Below are positions 44,253 through 53,332 of a DNA stretch of 54,543 bases, one piece after another. Made by a program: the position numbers and the translations under genes. Under the pieces are notes generated by a model. It saw only the letters and a program-made list of their open reading frames with translations. It was not told where the DNA came from and made no database searches. How positions within the stretch are numbered: position 1 is the stretch's first letter; every line of letters starts with the position of its first letter. The stretch is taken from positions 1 to 54,543 of the forward strand of contig QZKS01000033.1 in NCBI GenBank assembly GCA_003599865.1, given 5' to 3'. This DNA is from Desulfobacteraceae bacterium (GTDB lineage: Bacteria; Desulfobacterota; Desulfobacteria; Desulfobacterales; SURF-7).

Positions 44253-45305
44253 ATGAGGAATAATAAAAACCTTTTTTTAAAACGTCTCACAACAAGGCAA
44301 AACTGCATCATCATCGGAGAAGTCGCTCAGGCCCATGATGGCAGCCTTGGGATGGCTCATGCCTATATTGATGCAATTGCCGATGCCGGAGCAGATGCGG
44401 TCAAGTTCCAGACGCATATCGCTTCTGCTGAAAGCACGATTCACGAACCCTGGCGCGTTAAATTCAGCCTTCAGGATAAAACAAGATACGATTACTGGAA
44501 ACGCATGGAATTTACGGAAGACCAATGGAAAGGTCTCAGAAATCATGCGGAAGAAAGGGGTATGTTTTTTTTAAGCTCCCCATTTTCATCTGAAGCGGTT
44601 GACATGCTTACAAGGGTTGGTGTCGATGCATGGAAAATCGCCTCCGGAGAAGTTACAAATACACCAATGTTCGAAGGGATTGTTCGGACACGTTTACCGG
44701 TCCTGCTTTCTACAGGCATGAGCTTGATTCATGAAGTGGATGAAGCAGTAAAAGAGATTCAAGCCGCTGGATTGCCTCTGGTGATTCTCCAGTGCACATC
44801 CATGTATCCGACACCTGCAGAAAAAATCGGTCTGAATATGATTCCTTTTTTTCGCGAACGGTATAACTGTTTAGCAGGTCTCTCTGACCACTCATCAAAA
44901 ATTTTTCCGGGGATTGTCGCCGCATCTATGAACATTGATGTGCTTGAAGTCCATGTCACGCTGAGCAGAGAGATGTTTGGCCCTGATGTTTTAGCATCAT
45001 TGACAACGCATGAATTGGGAATGCTTGTTGAAGGCATCCGATTTGTCGAAACAATGATGGATCATCCGGTTGATAAAGATGGAATGGCTGACTCGTTAAA
45101 GGTTATGAGACAACTTTTTACCAAGAGCATTGTGACACGAAAATCGATCAAAGCAGGTTCAATTATAAAGGAAAAAGATCTTGCCATTAAAAAACCAGGT
45201 GGCGGGCTGCCTGCAGAAAGACTTTCTGAAGTGATCGGCATGCGCCTTTTGAAAACGGTTTCTGCCGATCATATTTTACAGGAAGGTGACCTGGAGAAAA
45301 GATGA
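44253..45305 (+). CDS. neuB: nonulosonic acid synthase (NeuB family)
   Basis: Condenses PEP with a six-carbon N-acetyl sugar to give a nine-carbon nonulosonic acid. 350 residues. The TIM barrel has IGEVAQAHDGSLGMAHAYID and ADAVKFQTH at the start, FLSSPFSSEAVDML, KIASGEVTN, STGMS and GLSDHS; a C-terminal SAF/antifreeze-like domain (about 290-350) has SIVTRKSIKAGSIIKEKDL. Since the adjacent epimerase is NeuC-like and no LegB/LegC or PseB/PseC is visible, N-acetylneuraminic acid or a variant is the simplest product. One base after the epimerase stop; the 3' end overlaps neuC by four bases. Confidence 0.88.
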   Translation: MRNNKNLFLKRLTTRQNCIIIGEVAQAHDGSLGMAHAYIDAIADAGADAVKFQTHIASAESTIHEPWRVKFSLQDKTRYDYWKRMEFTEDQWKGLRNHAEERGMFFLSSPFSSEAVDMLTRVGVDAWKIASGEVTNTPMFEGIVRTRLPVLLSTGMSLIHEVDEAVKEIQAAGLPLVILQCTSMYPTPAEKIGLNMIPFFRERYNCLAGLSDHSSKIFPGIVAASMNIDVLEVHVTLSREMFGPDVLASLTTHELGMLVEGIRFVETMMDHPVDKDGMADSLKVMRQLFTKSIVTRKSIKAGSIIKEKDLAIKKPGGGLPAERLSEVIGMRLLKTVSADHILQEGDLEKR

Positions 45306-46459
45306 TGAAAAGAAAAGTGTGTGTTGTAATCACTGCGCGCCCAAGCTATGCCAGAATCAAAACGGCATTGCGATCCATTGAATTTCATCCTGATTTGGAG
45401 CTTCAGCTCATTGTTGCAGCTTCCGCTTTGCTGAATCGTTATGGGGATGCATTTAAAAGCATAGAAAAAGACGGTTTTAAGATAGATCGCCGGGTTTACA
45501 TGATTCTTGAAGGTGAAAACCTTGTTACTTCAGCAAAATCGACCGGACTAGGAATAGCGGAACTGGCTACTGTTTTTGATAACCTGCAACCTGATATCGT
45601 GGTAACGATTGCGGATCGATTCGAAACCATGGCCACAGCAATTGCTGCATCATATATGAATATTCCGTTGGTTCATGTCCAGGGAGGTGAGGTAACCGGT
45701 TCGATAGATGAAAAGGTCCGGCATTCAATAACAAAACTTGCCGATTTGCACTTTGTTTCCACAAAAAAAGCAAAGGAAAGAGTAATCCGGATGGGTGAAG
45801 ATCCAAAAAAAGTTTTTGTCACAGGATGTCCTTCTATTGACTTGGCTTCAGAGATTATATCAAACCCTGAGATGAATTTTGATCCGCTGACAAAATATAA
45901 TGCAGTTGGCCCTGCTATAGATATTTCTTCAGGGTATATTGTTGTCATGCAGCACCCTGTGACAACTGAAATCGATTCAGCACGGCGCCATATTGAGGAA
46001 ACGTTGCATGCAATTTTAAATCTGGGCATACCTGCTTTGTGGTTTTGGCCGAACGTGGATGCCGGATCAGATGGGACATCAAAAGGTATACGAAATTTCC
46101 GGGAAGTCTACAGCGCTCGAAATATCCGGTATTATAAAAATATGATGCCGGAAGACTTTTTGCGTTTAGTCTACAACAGCTCATGTGTAGTCGGTAATTC
46201 AAGTGTAGCGATCAGGGAGTGTTCGTTTCTCGGCGTTCCTGCAGTAAATATCGGAAACCGTCAAAAAGACCGGGAAAGAGGGCAAAATGTAATAGATGTC
46301 GATTGTGATCGTAAAGCCATATGCAATGCCATCAATAAACATATGGAAAATGGAAAATATCCGTCTGATCCATTGTATGGTGATGGTACGGCAGGAAAAC
46401 AAATCGCAGGACTTCTTGCAACCGAAGCGCTTTCTATTGAGAAAAGATTGATGTATTGA
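45302..46459 (+). CDS. neuC: hydrolysing UDP-GlcNAc 2-epimerase (NeuC-like)
   Basis: 385 residues. ITARPSYARIKTALRSI and IADRFETMATAIAASYMNIPLVHVQGGE mark the hydrolysing branch, distinct from the WecB-like gene just upstream. VVGNSSVAIRECSFLGVPAVNIG binds the nucleotide. It releases ManNAc (or a related sugar) from UDP for NeuB. The start overlaps the neuB stop as ATGA, so the two are translationally coupled. A LegG-type substrate (UDP-2,4-diacetamido sugar) is possible. Confidence 0.87.
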   Translation: MMKRKVCVVITARPSYARIKTALRSIEFHPDLELQLIVAASALLNRYGDAFKSIEKDGFKIDRRVYMILEGENLVTSAKSTGLGIAELATVFDNLQPDIVVTIADRFETMATAIAASYMNIPLVHVQGGEVTGSIDEKVRHSITKLADLHFVSTKKAKERVIRMGEDPKKVFVTGCPSIDLASEIISNPEMNFDPLTKYNAVGPAIDISSGYIVVMQHPVTTEIDSARRHIEETLHAILNLGIPALWFWPNVDAGSDGTSKGIRNFREVYSARNIRYYKNMMPEDFLRLVYNSSCVVGNSSVAIRECSFLGVPAVNIGNRQKDRERGQNVIDVDCDRKAICNAINKHMENGKYPSDPLYGDGTAGKQIAGLLATEALSIEKRLMY

Positions 46460-46493
46460 CCGGTGGTACATAGGAGATGGTTATAAAAGAATA

Positions 46494-47483
46494 ATGAAGC
46501 ATGCAATCAATATATTAAATTCAGAACCCGAAAATTATTCTGAAGATGCCAAAAAAATACTTCGGTCATTCGCGAATCTTCATGAAGAACCAGTCGACCG
46601 GGATCAGTTACTCAAGCTTCTGCCGAGTTTTGAAATCCTGATTGTAAGACTGGGTATAAAGATAGATAAGGATATTATCGATGCTGGGCATCGATTACAA
46701 TATATTGTAACAGCTACTACCGGTTTGGACCATATTGACGTAACATATGCAGAGACAAAAAATATAAAAGTACTAAGCCTTAAAGGAGAGAAAGAGTTTT
46801 TAAAGGAAATTCGTGCGACCGCTGAGCTTACTGTTGGTCTGGCTCTTGCGCTTATCCGGAATATCCCCGCTGCAGTTGAATCCGTTCAAACCGGGATATG
46901 GGACCGGGATTTATTCAAAGGCTCCGAATTGTATAAGAAGACAATCGGTATTATAGGGATAGGAAGGTTGGGAAAGATCGTCGCCGGCTATTGCAAGTCG
47001 TTTGGAATGAAGGTTATCGGATATGATCCATTTGAGATAATTGATTCGGCAATTGCAACTCAAACCGCATCTCTTTCTGAACTGCTCTCAAGTGCCGATA
47101 TTATCAGTATCCATGTTGCGTATGACAACACTACCCATAATCTTTTGAATTATGACGAGTTTGATAAGATAAAGCCAGGCGCCTTTTTGATTAATACATC
47201 CAGAGGTGGCATCATAAATGAAGATGCGCTGCTGCATGCACTGGAAACAAAGCGCATTGCCGGTGCGGCACTTGATGTGCTTCAGGGAGAACCCGCTATT
47301 CATGAAGACAATAAATTGATACTGTATTCAAGACAACATAATAATTTGATAATAACACCGCACATCGGGGGAAATACATGTGAGTCTTTCGTTAAAACAG
47401 AAGTTTTTATGGCCAACCAGTTGCGGGAAAATCTGATTAAGGATGGTGTGATGGATGAAAACACTGGCAATCATTCCTGCTAG
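46494..47483 (+). CDS. D-isomer-specific 2-hydroxyacid dehydrogenase family protein
   Basis: 329 residues. The NAD motif GIIGIGRLGKIV (about 150-161), the substrate-binding NTSRGGIINEDAL and the catalytic His in ITPHIGGNT are those of phosphoglycerate-dehydrogenase-like enzymes. Its place between neuC and neuA, with the neuA start inside its 3' end (29-base overlap), ties it to nonulosonic acid synthesis. Which alpha-keto or hydroxy acid it acts on is unknown. Confidence 0.85.
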   Translation: MKHAINILNSEPENYSEDAKKILRSFANLHEEPVDRDQLLKLLPSFEILIVRLGIKIDKDIIDAGHRLQYIVTATTGLDHIDVTYAETKNIKVLSLKGEKEFLKEIRATAELTVGLALALIRNIPAAVESVQTGIWDRDLFKGSELYKKTIGIIGIGRLGKIVAGYCKSFGMKVIGYDPFEIIDSAIATQTASLSELLSSADIISIHVAYDNTTHNLLNYDEFDKIKPGAFLINTSRGGIINEDALLHALETKRIAGAALDVLQGEPAIHEDNKLILYSRQHNNLIITPHIGGNTCESFVKTEVFMANQLRENLIKDGVMDENTGNHSC

Positions 47484-48150
47484 GGGCGGCTCAAAACGAA
47501 TACCTGGAAAAAATAAAAGACCATTTTGTGGCAAGCCGCTTATCGCGTGGACAATTGAAACCGCATTACAGGTCGAAACAATAGATCGGGTTATTGTCTC
47601 TTCCGACGATGAGGAGATACTGAAAATTGCAATGGAGCATGATGCAAGATTGCCGTTACGCAGGCCGCAGTCCATATCCGGTGATCAAGCGCCGGCAATT
47701 GAATATGTAAAGCATGCTGTTCGTTATCTTCGTGATAGTGAACGGTCTGAGTATGATGCTATCGTAATTTTACAGCCGACCTCTCCACTTACCCAACCGG
47801 AAGATGTAGGTGGTACTTTGAAACTTTTGGAAACGACCGGTGCGGACAGCGCGGTCAGTGTGGTTAAGCTTGATCATGCCATTCATCCGATAAAAATGAA
47901 AATACTGAAACAGGACAGGTTGTTTCCATATCTTGAAGAAGAGAATGGCAGAATGGCTTATCATGATTTACCAGAGATCTACATACGGAATTGTTCTGTT
48001 TATGCTTCCACAATAGAGACGATACATGAAAATATGATCATCGGCAATGACTGTCGGGCCTACATTATGCCTCGGGAGCGTTCTGTTGATATTAACGATG
48101 AGATCGATTTTATCTTTGCTGAATTTTTAATGGAAAAGAGAGGATTATGA
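47455..48150 (+). CDS. neuA: CMP-nonulosonic acid synthetase (NeuA family)
   Basis: Activates the nonulosonic acid with CTP to its CMP form. 231 residues. IPARGGSKRIPGKNKRPFCGKP is the CTP-binding N-terminus, LQPTSPLTQPEDVGG follows, and RSVDINDEIDF is the C-terminal metal-binding motif. It overlaps the dehydrogenase gene by 29 bases and the following oxidoreductase by four (ATGA). Without NeuD or glycosyltransferase genes in view, the exact sugar remains open. Confidence 0.9.
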   Translation: MKTLAIIPARGGSKRIPGKNKRPFCGKPLIAWTIETALQVETIDRVIVSSDDEEILKIAMEHDARLPLRRPQSISGDQAPAIEYVKHAVRYLRDSERSEYDAIVILQPTSPLTQPEDVGGTLKLLETTGADSAVSVVKLDHAIHPIKMKILKQDRLFPYLEEENGRMAYHDLPEIYIRNCSVYASTIETIHENMIIGNDCRAYIMPRERSVDINDEIDFIFAEFLMEKRGL

Positions 48151-49175
48151 CATTTAAGGCAGCCGTTGTCGGACTGGGACCTCAAGGGAAAAGAATCATT
48201 GAGGTAATTGATAAAATTGCAGATATATCTCTTATCGCACTTGCTGATAAAAATGAAAAAAGTCTGGAAAGTATAAAAAACCGTAAAACAGTGAATCAAT
48301 ATTCTGATGTCGATACACTGTTGAACCATGAAGAAATTGATTTGATTTGCATTGCGACCAATGGACCTTCTCATGCGGTTATTGCAGAGAAGTCAATCAA
48401 ACATGGAGTTAAATATCTTATGATTGAAAAACCCATGGCATGCTCTGTTGCGGAGTGTGATTTGATATACGAGCTGTCGGCCAAATACAATGTCAGGCTG
48501 GCGGTGAATCAATCGCGGCGTCATTGTGCAATGTATCAGTGGATTCAAAATGAAATCCGGAAAGAAGAAGAATGGGGAAAACCAAGATGCATTTGGATTC
48601 AGAGGCCGGGAATCGGCCTTGGAAATCTCGGGACCCATTCTTTTGATCTGGTAAGCTATCTCACCGGTAAACAAGTAGTTGTGGTTTCGGCATGGATTGA
48701 TAAACCGGTCAAAACAAATCCCAGAGGAAAAGAATTCGTTGATCCGGGCGGACTTGTCGTATTGGAGCTGGAAGGTGGAGCCAGGGCAGTCATATCTCAG
48801 ATTGAAGACGGTTCAGGACCCATGTCTGTAGAAATCGATATGACGGGCGGGCGAATACGCATCGATGAAAAATACAAATCACTCGAACTGATCAAGAGGG
48901 ATTTGAGTGTCATACCCGGTCCGAACCGTCCACCGGTTTTTGCCAAGATAGATCCGCCGATAGATTTGGATCTTCAGGTAAACATGTATGAAATGCTTTA
49001 TGGCGTTTTGACTGAGCTCATCTCCGATGAGCCGGTAAAATGTGATGCGGATAGCGGCCGTAATTCCATACAGATTCTGGCTGCTGCATATTTGTCCGAT
49101 AGGAAGGGAAACCAACCTGTGAATTTGAAATCCCATAAAAAGGAGTACATGAATATATGGCTTCCCGTAACATAG
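48147..49175 (+). CDS. Gfo/Idh/MocA-family oxidoreductase (first of a pair)
   Basis: 342 residues. The NAD(P) motif GLGPQG is at 9-14 and the catalytic-type Lys is in EKP (94-96); the C-terminal alpha/beta domain has GNLGTHSFDLVSYL. Translationally coupled to neuA (four-base overlap) and overlapping the next oxidoreductase by 19 bases. Similar genes accompany sialic/legionaminic acid loci (PtmF-like), where a sugar oxidation or epimerisation is suspected. Confidence 0.82.
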   Translation: MTFKAAVVGLGPQGKRIIEVIDKIADISLIALADKNEKSLESIKNRKTVNQYSDVDTLLNHEEIDLICIATNGPSHAVIAEKSIKHGVKYLMIEKPMACSVAECDLIYELSAKYNVRLAVNQSRRHCAMYQWIQNEIRKEEEWGKPRCIWIQRPGIGLGNLGTHSFDLVSYLTGKQVVVVSAWIDKPVKTNPRGKEFVDPGGLVVLELEGGARAVISQIEDGSGPMSVEIDMTGGRIRIDEKYKSLELIKRDLSVIPGPNRPPVFAKIDPPIDLDLQVNMYEMLYGVLTELISDEPVKCDADSGRNSIQILAAAYLSDRKGNQPVNLKSHKKEYMNIWLPVT

Positions 49176-50119
49176 TGAGGCTGGCCCTGATCGGATATGG
49201 GAGAATCGCTCCCAGGCATATGGAGGTATTCAGGGAGATCGGGTGTGAGTTTATTGCCGCCTGTAATAGAAGTGAAGGAGGACGCAAAAAAGCAGAGACT
49301 GAAGGAAAGATTAAAAAAACCTATCATACTGCCCTTGAAATGATCCAAAAAGAGAAACCGGATGGAATCGTTTGCTGCGCCTCTTTTGATGAAATTTTTA
49401 ATATTACCAGGAAAATCATACCGGCAGGAATACCCATGCTGATTGAAAAACCGCCAGGTACAAGCCTTTCGGAATATCTTGAACTGAGAGATCTATATCA
49501 AAAATATAAAACGCCGATAATGGTTGGAACCAATCGAAGGCATTATTCTGTTTTTCAGAAAGCCATTGAAGATGCCGGTGGGATAAAATCTGTTCAAGCT
49601 GTCTTTGTAAACTGGTCGGAGTCGCCTGAACATTTCAGAAAAAGAGGGTTTACAGATGATCAGATTAAAAAAATGATTTTCGGTAACAGCCTGCATGGTA
49701 TTGATTTGTTGGTATCCTTGTCAGGGAGAATCAAAAATGCGGATACGATCTGCTCTAACCCGGGAAATGATCTTCGTTGGATGATGAGTTTGCATGGCAT
49801 ATCTGAAAATGGTGTTCTGGCAAGTTTTCAATCTACATGGGACAGCCCTGGAGGCTGGCAGGTTACGATCTGTTCTCAAGGAAAAAGATATATTTTTTCC
49901 CCGTTGGAAAAATGTATAGTTACGAACAATAATAAAGAACAGAAAGAAATATTGCCGGATGCCTGTGATCTGGATTTCAAACCAGGTTTCTATCAACAGG
50001 CAACATTATTTAAGCAGACGATTGAAGGGAAAGTTGAAAATAATAACTGTTTGCTGGACAACATGGCCAATGCAATGGAACTGGCACAACAGCTAACGGC
50101 ATGTTGTTTACATGAATAG
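49157..50119 (+). CDS. Gfo/Idh/MocA-family oxidoreductase (second of a pair)
   Basis: 320 residues. The nucleotide motif is GYGRIA at 13-18 and EKP is at 97-99; GNSLHGIDLLVSL is the second conserved block. Only distantly similar to its upstream neighbour. AAGGAG ten bases before the start lies inside the preceding gene. Two successive members may perform an oxidation/reduction pair on one sugar, giving net epimerisation; this is inference. Confidence 0.82.
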   Translation: MASRNIVRLALIGYGRIAPRHMEVFREIGCEFIAACNRSEGGRKKAETEGKIKKTYHTALEMIQKEKPDGIVCCASFDEIFNITRKIIPAGIPMLIEKPPGTSLSEYLELRDLYQKYKTPIMVGTNRRHYSVFQKAIEDAGGIKSVQAVFVNWSESPEHFRKRGFTDDQIKKMIFGNSLHGIDLLVSLSGRIKNADTICSNPGNDLRWMMSLHGISENGVLASFQSTWDSPGGWQVTICSQGKRYIFSPLEKCIVTNNNKEQKEILPDACDLDFKPGFYQQATLFKQTIEGKVENNNCLLDNMANAMELAQQLTACCLHE

Positions 50120-50864
50120 AAAAGAAAGAATTGTTGTTATAGGTGACTCCCTGCCTTTACCTAGGATTGATGATGACAATCATGTTTTGTGGGACAAGAC
50201 CTGGCCGTATCTTTTACATAACGAGTTAAACAAAGACGGGAATCACTATGAAGTGATCAATTGTTCGATACGTTCCAGAACAATTGAAACTGTTACGGGC
50301 CATGATTTTAATGAACACATATTATGGAAAAAACCCGATATCATCATACTGCAGGTAGGAATTGTGGATTGTGCGCCGAGAATTTTTTCCAGAAAAGAAA
50401 AATTGATACTTGGGTTATCCTTTATTCCGGACTTCATAAGACAAAAAATTATAAAACACCGGTCACAAAAACGAAAAGAAATTTTGAGAAAAAATCCTCT
50501 CGGCAAGGTATATACCAAGCCGGAAGAGTATCATCGGTATATTGAAGATTTTTTTGTAAAAATCAAAAGCCTGTCATGGGAAATCAAGATAATAATTCTG
50601 CCGATTCTCTCCAATTCGATCCTGGAGGAAAAGTCTCCTGGGCATAACCATAATGCTCAGGTTTACAATGATATATTGAAGGATGCATGCATCAAATATC
50701 ATGCCCGGTGGATTGATCCTGAAAAATTTTTGCAGGCCGAACCATATCATAATTTATTTTGTGCGGATGGTTATCATTTGGATAAGGAAGGAAACCGGTA
50801 CACAGCGAATCTTGTTATGGAAGCCTTGCAGCAGACCCATCAGGAAGATTTCCGAACACATTAA
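50112..50864 (+). CDS. SGNH/GDSL-type hydrolase
   Basis: 250 residues. Block I GDSL is at 11-14 (Ser13) and block V has Asp219-x2-His222 in CADGYHLDKEG. Block III reads GIVD (83-86), with Val where the classical motif GxND has Asn. Cytoplasmic, no signal peptide. Probably an O-acetyl esterase or acetyltransferase-like enzyme acting on the glycan sugar. It overlaps the previous gene by eight bases. Confidence 0.78.
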   Translation: MNRKERIVVIGDSLPLPRIDDDNHVLWDKTWPYLLHNELNKDGNHYEVINCSIRSRTIETVTGHDFNEHILWKKPDIIILQVGIVDCAPRIFSRKEKLILGLSFIPDFIRQKIIKHRSQKRKEILRKNPLGKVYTKPEEYHRYIEDFFVKIKSLSWEIKIIILPILSNSILEEKSPGHNHNAQVYNDILKDACIKYHARWIDPEKFLQAEPYHNLFCADGYHLDKEGNRYTANLVMEALQQTHQEDFRTH

Positions 50865-50886
50865 GGATCAATATCTCTAAGCAGAA

Positions 50887-52356
50887 ATGATGTTTGATAA
50901 AATTCGCACACTGATATATGACGCCTCCATTTATGGAGCGAGCAGCGTTCTCGGCCAGGTTATAAATTTTTGTCTGCTGCCCGTCTTTACAATATATCTG
51001 ACACCAAAAGACTTTGGCATACTTTCCATGACCAGTATTGTCATTTCACTTTTTGTTCCAATTGCGAACCTGGGGATGTCCAATGCAATTTTCAGAAGGT
51101 TTAATCTTTGTAAAGATGAAAAAGAAAAATGGGCGGTGTTTGACACGGGATTGTTGAGTGTCCTGATCGGAGCAGGTATTTTTTGTGTTCTTTGTCTTTT
51201 TTTTATTGATCCGATAACAAACTTGTTTGTTAAGGAGCTGTCTTACTCAGAAATATTTGTGATTACGGTCTTAACTGCAGCATTGACTACGATTGCGCAG
51301 GTCCCGGCTGTCGTTCTGAGAGCTCTCAGAAGGGTAAAACTGATTGCTCTTATCAATATCGTTTCCGTGCTGTTAACATCAGGGATATCGATCTGGCTCG
51401 TTGTCTGGAAACAGTACGGTGTATATGGAATCGTGATATCAAATCTGGCAGCCAATTCGATTCTGGTAACCGTATACTGTTTTATCTTCTTTCGCAGACA
51501 TCAAAAATTACAAATTGATTTTACAATCTGGAAATATATGTTTCGATACGGAGTACCGATCATACCCCACCGTCTTCAATCAATAGGGCTCTCACAGTTT
51601 AGCCACTACATGATTGCATCCATGGTAAGCATGGATCAGGCTGGAATTTATGGCATCGCTATCCGTATTACCATGCCCATGACGTTCATTGTCGGAGCAA
51701 TTCAAAATGCATGGGTTCCTTATAAATTTCAGTTACATGCAAATGAAACAAAACCGGAAACTATTTTTAGCTCCATAACGACCTATTATCTGATCTGCAT
51801 ATCCTATGTCTGGGCTCTGATATGTCTTTGGGGGCCTGAAATTGTCAGGATGATGACAACGGCAAACTACCATGAGGCAACATATCTGATTCCTGTGGTT
51901 GCATTGATTCCCTTATCACAAAGCATTTACTTCATGCTGGGAACCGGTGTTGAAATTACGGATAATACTAAACCCATACCCTTGATCAGTCTGGGAGGGT
52001 TGATCGTCACGGTCATAAGCGCTTTTCTGCTAATCAGGCAAACAGGCTCACAGGGCGCAGCTATCAGCACTTGTTTTGGATGGATAACAATGGCGGTCAT
52101 TGTTTTCCTGCTTTCACAGAAAAGATATAAGATTACATTCGACTGGTGGTGCATCGGGCTAAATTTTTTCCTGGTGATGGTACTTCTGATTGTTGTGATA
52201 GAAATGCAGACAATGGGGACTATTGTTCGTATCGCTTTAAATTTTTTAATTTCATTATTATTCCCGGTATTCCAGATCATTATTCTTCTCCGGTCACGAA
52301 ATGAGAGAGCGCGCATTTTACGCTTGTTCAAAACAAGAAAATTAAGCTTCCTCTGA
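50887..52356 (+). CDS. wzx: Wzx-type polysaccharide flippase (second copy)
   Basis: 489-residue membrane protein with about 12-14 helices and the polysaccharide-biosynthesis N- and C-terminal domain pattern: YGASSVLGQVINFCLLPVFTIYLTPKDFGILS at the start and PQAVVLRALRR-like VPAVVLRALRR in the middle. About 70 residues longer than the first flippase (40783) and from another branch of the family. It probably exports the nonulosonic-acid-containing unit. Confidence 0.85.
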   Translation: MMFDKIRTLIYDASIYGASSVLGQVINFCLLPVFTIYLTPKDFGILSMTSIVISLFVPIANLGMSNAIFRRFNLCKDEKEKWAVFDTGLLSVLIGAGIFCVLCLFFIDPITNLFVKELSYSEIFVITVLTAALTTIAQVPAVVLRALRRVKLIALINIVSVLLTSGISIWLVVWKQYGVYGIVISNLAANSILVTVYCFIFFRRHQKLQIDFTIWKYMFRYGVPIIPHRLQSIGLSQFSHYMIASMVSMDQAGIYGIAIRITMPMTFIVGAIQNAWVPYKFQLHANETKPETIFSSITTYYLICISYVWALICLWGPEIVRMMTTANYHEATYLIPVVALIPLSQSIYFMLGTGVEITDNTKPIPLISLGGLIVTVISAFLLIRQTGSQGAAISTCFGWITMAVIVFLLSQKRYKITFDWWCIGLNFFLVMVLLIVVIEMQTMGTIVRIALNFLISLLFPVFQIIILLRSRNERARILRLFKTRKLSFL

Positions 52357-52405
52357 TCATATATCCGCAAGCCATGTTCTTGATGGTTGAAAAAAGGAGT
52401 TTCAA

Positions 52406-53305
52406 TTGCATCAAAAAAACAGAAAATCTGGTGAAGCTATCTTATACTTTATGGCAAAATATTGGCCATCCCCCGTTAAAGACAGAGTCAAAAAATTTAA
52501 TGCAGAGTTTGGTACCGATGAATATGGCATTGCTTATTCAAGGCATCAGTACAGTATAAAAGTAAAAAATGGAATCCTGGCCGATGTTCAGGATTTGGAT
52601 GTTTTGGAAGTCGGATGTGGACATGGCGGTATCACAACATTTATGTCGATCGTTGGTGCCAGGTTCGTTTGTGGAATTGATCTGAATATAAAACATCTAC
52701 ACTATGCCAGACGTTTTTCGTCAATGAAGGCTGAAGAGATCATTAAGGGACAAGACCTTAAGCTCAGCTTTGTCGGCGCAGATGTATGCAACTTGCCTTT
52801 TCAGGAAAATTCTTTTGATCTGGTTTTTGCGGATAATGTCTTTGAACACTTTAGTGATCCCGAGAGTACCATCAAAGATATCCATAGAATTCTGAAGCCA
52901 GGCGGAAGACTGCTGGTGCCCACTTATTCTTCCATTTACAGTAAATATGGAACCCACTTAAAGCATGGGTTAAAGATTCCTTGGGCAAATCTTTTTTTTT
53001 CAGACCGTACCATTATTAATGTTATGAAGCGGCTGGCAGCTGAAAAACCGGAATTATTGGAAATATATCCGGGGTTACTGGGAAATCCGCAACAGCTGAA
53101 AGATCTGCGAAAACACAAGGATCTTAATGGTACAACCTATTCAGATATCATTTCTCTTTCAAAAAAAAATGGATTCAATATTGAATGGTTCATGCCCCAT
53201 TTCACGCCATTTGGGAAAATAATTTCGAAAATACCTTTTATTCAAAATACCATTCTTACGGATATATTTACATTTTACGCAGCCATGAGTTTTCAAAAAA
53301 GATAG
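52406..53305 (+). CDS. class I SAM-dependent methyltransferase
   Basis: 299 residues. Motif I LEVGCGHGG is at 67-75, the acidic end of strand 2 is in CGIDLN, motif II-like FDLVFADNVFEHF and the post-motif LKPGGRLLVPTY follow. Probably O-methylates a sugar or glycan end. TTG at 52406 is taken as the start because AAAGGAG is six bases upstream and no ATG fits. Confidence 0.85.
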   Translation: MHQKNRKSGEAILYFMAKYWPSPVKDRVKKFNAEFGTDEYGIAYSRHQYSIKVKNGILADVQDLDVLEVGCGHGGITTFMSIVGARFVCGIDLNIKHLHYARRFSSMKAEEIIKGQDLKLSFVGADVCNLPFQENSFDLVFADNVFEHFSDPESTIKDIHRILKPGGRLLVPTYSSIYSKYGTHLKHGLKIPWANLFFSDRTIINVMKRLAAEKPELLEIYPGLLGNPQQLKDLRKHKDLNGTTYSDIISLSKKNGFNIEWFMPHFTPFGKIISKIPFIQNTILTDIFTFYAAMSFQKR

Positions 53306-53332
53306 TCATTGCTGAAATTCTGTTCTTCATAA

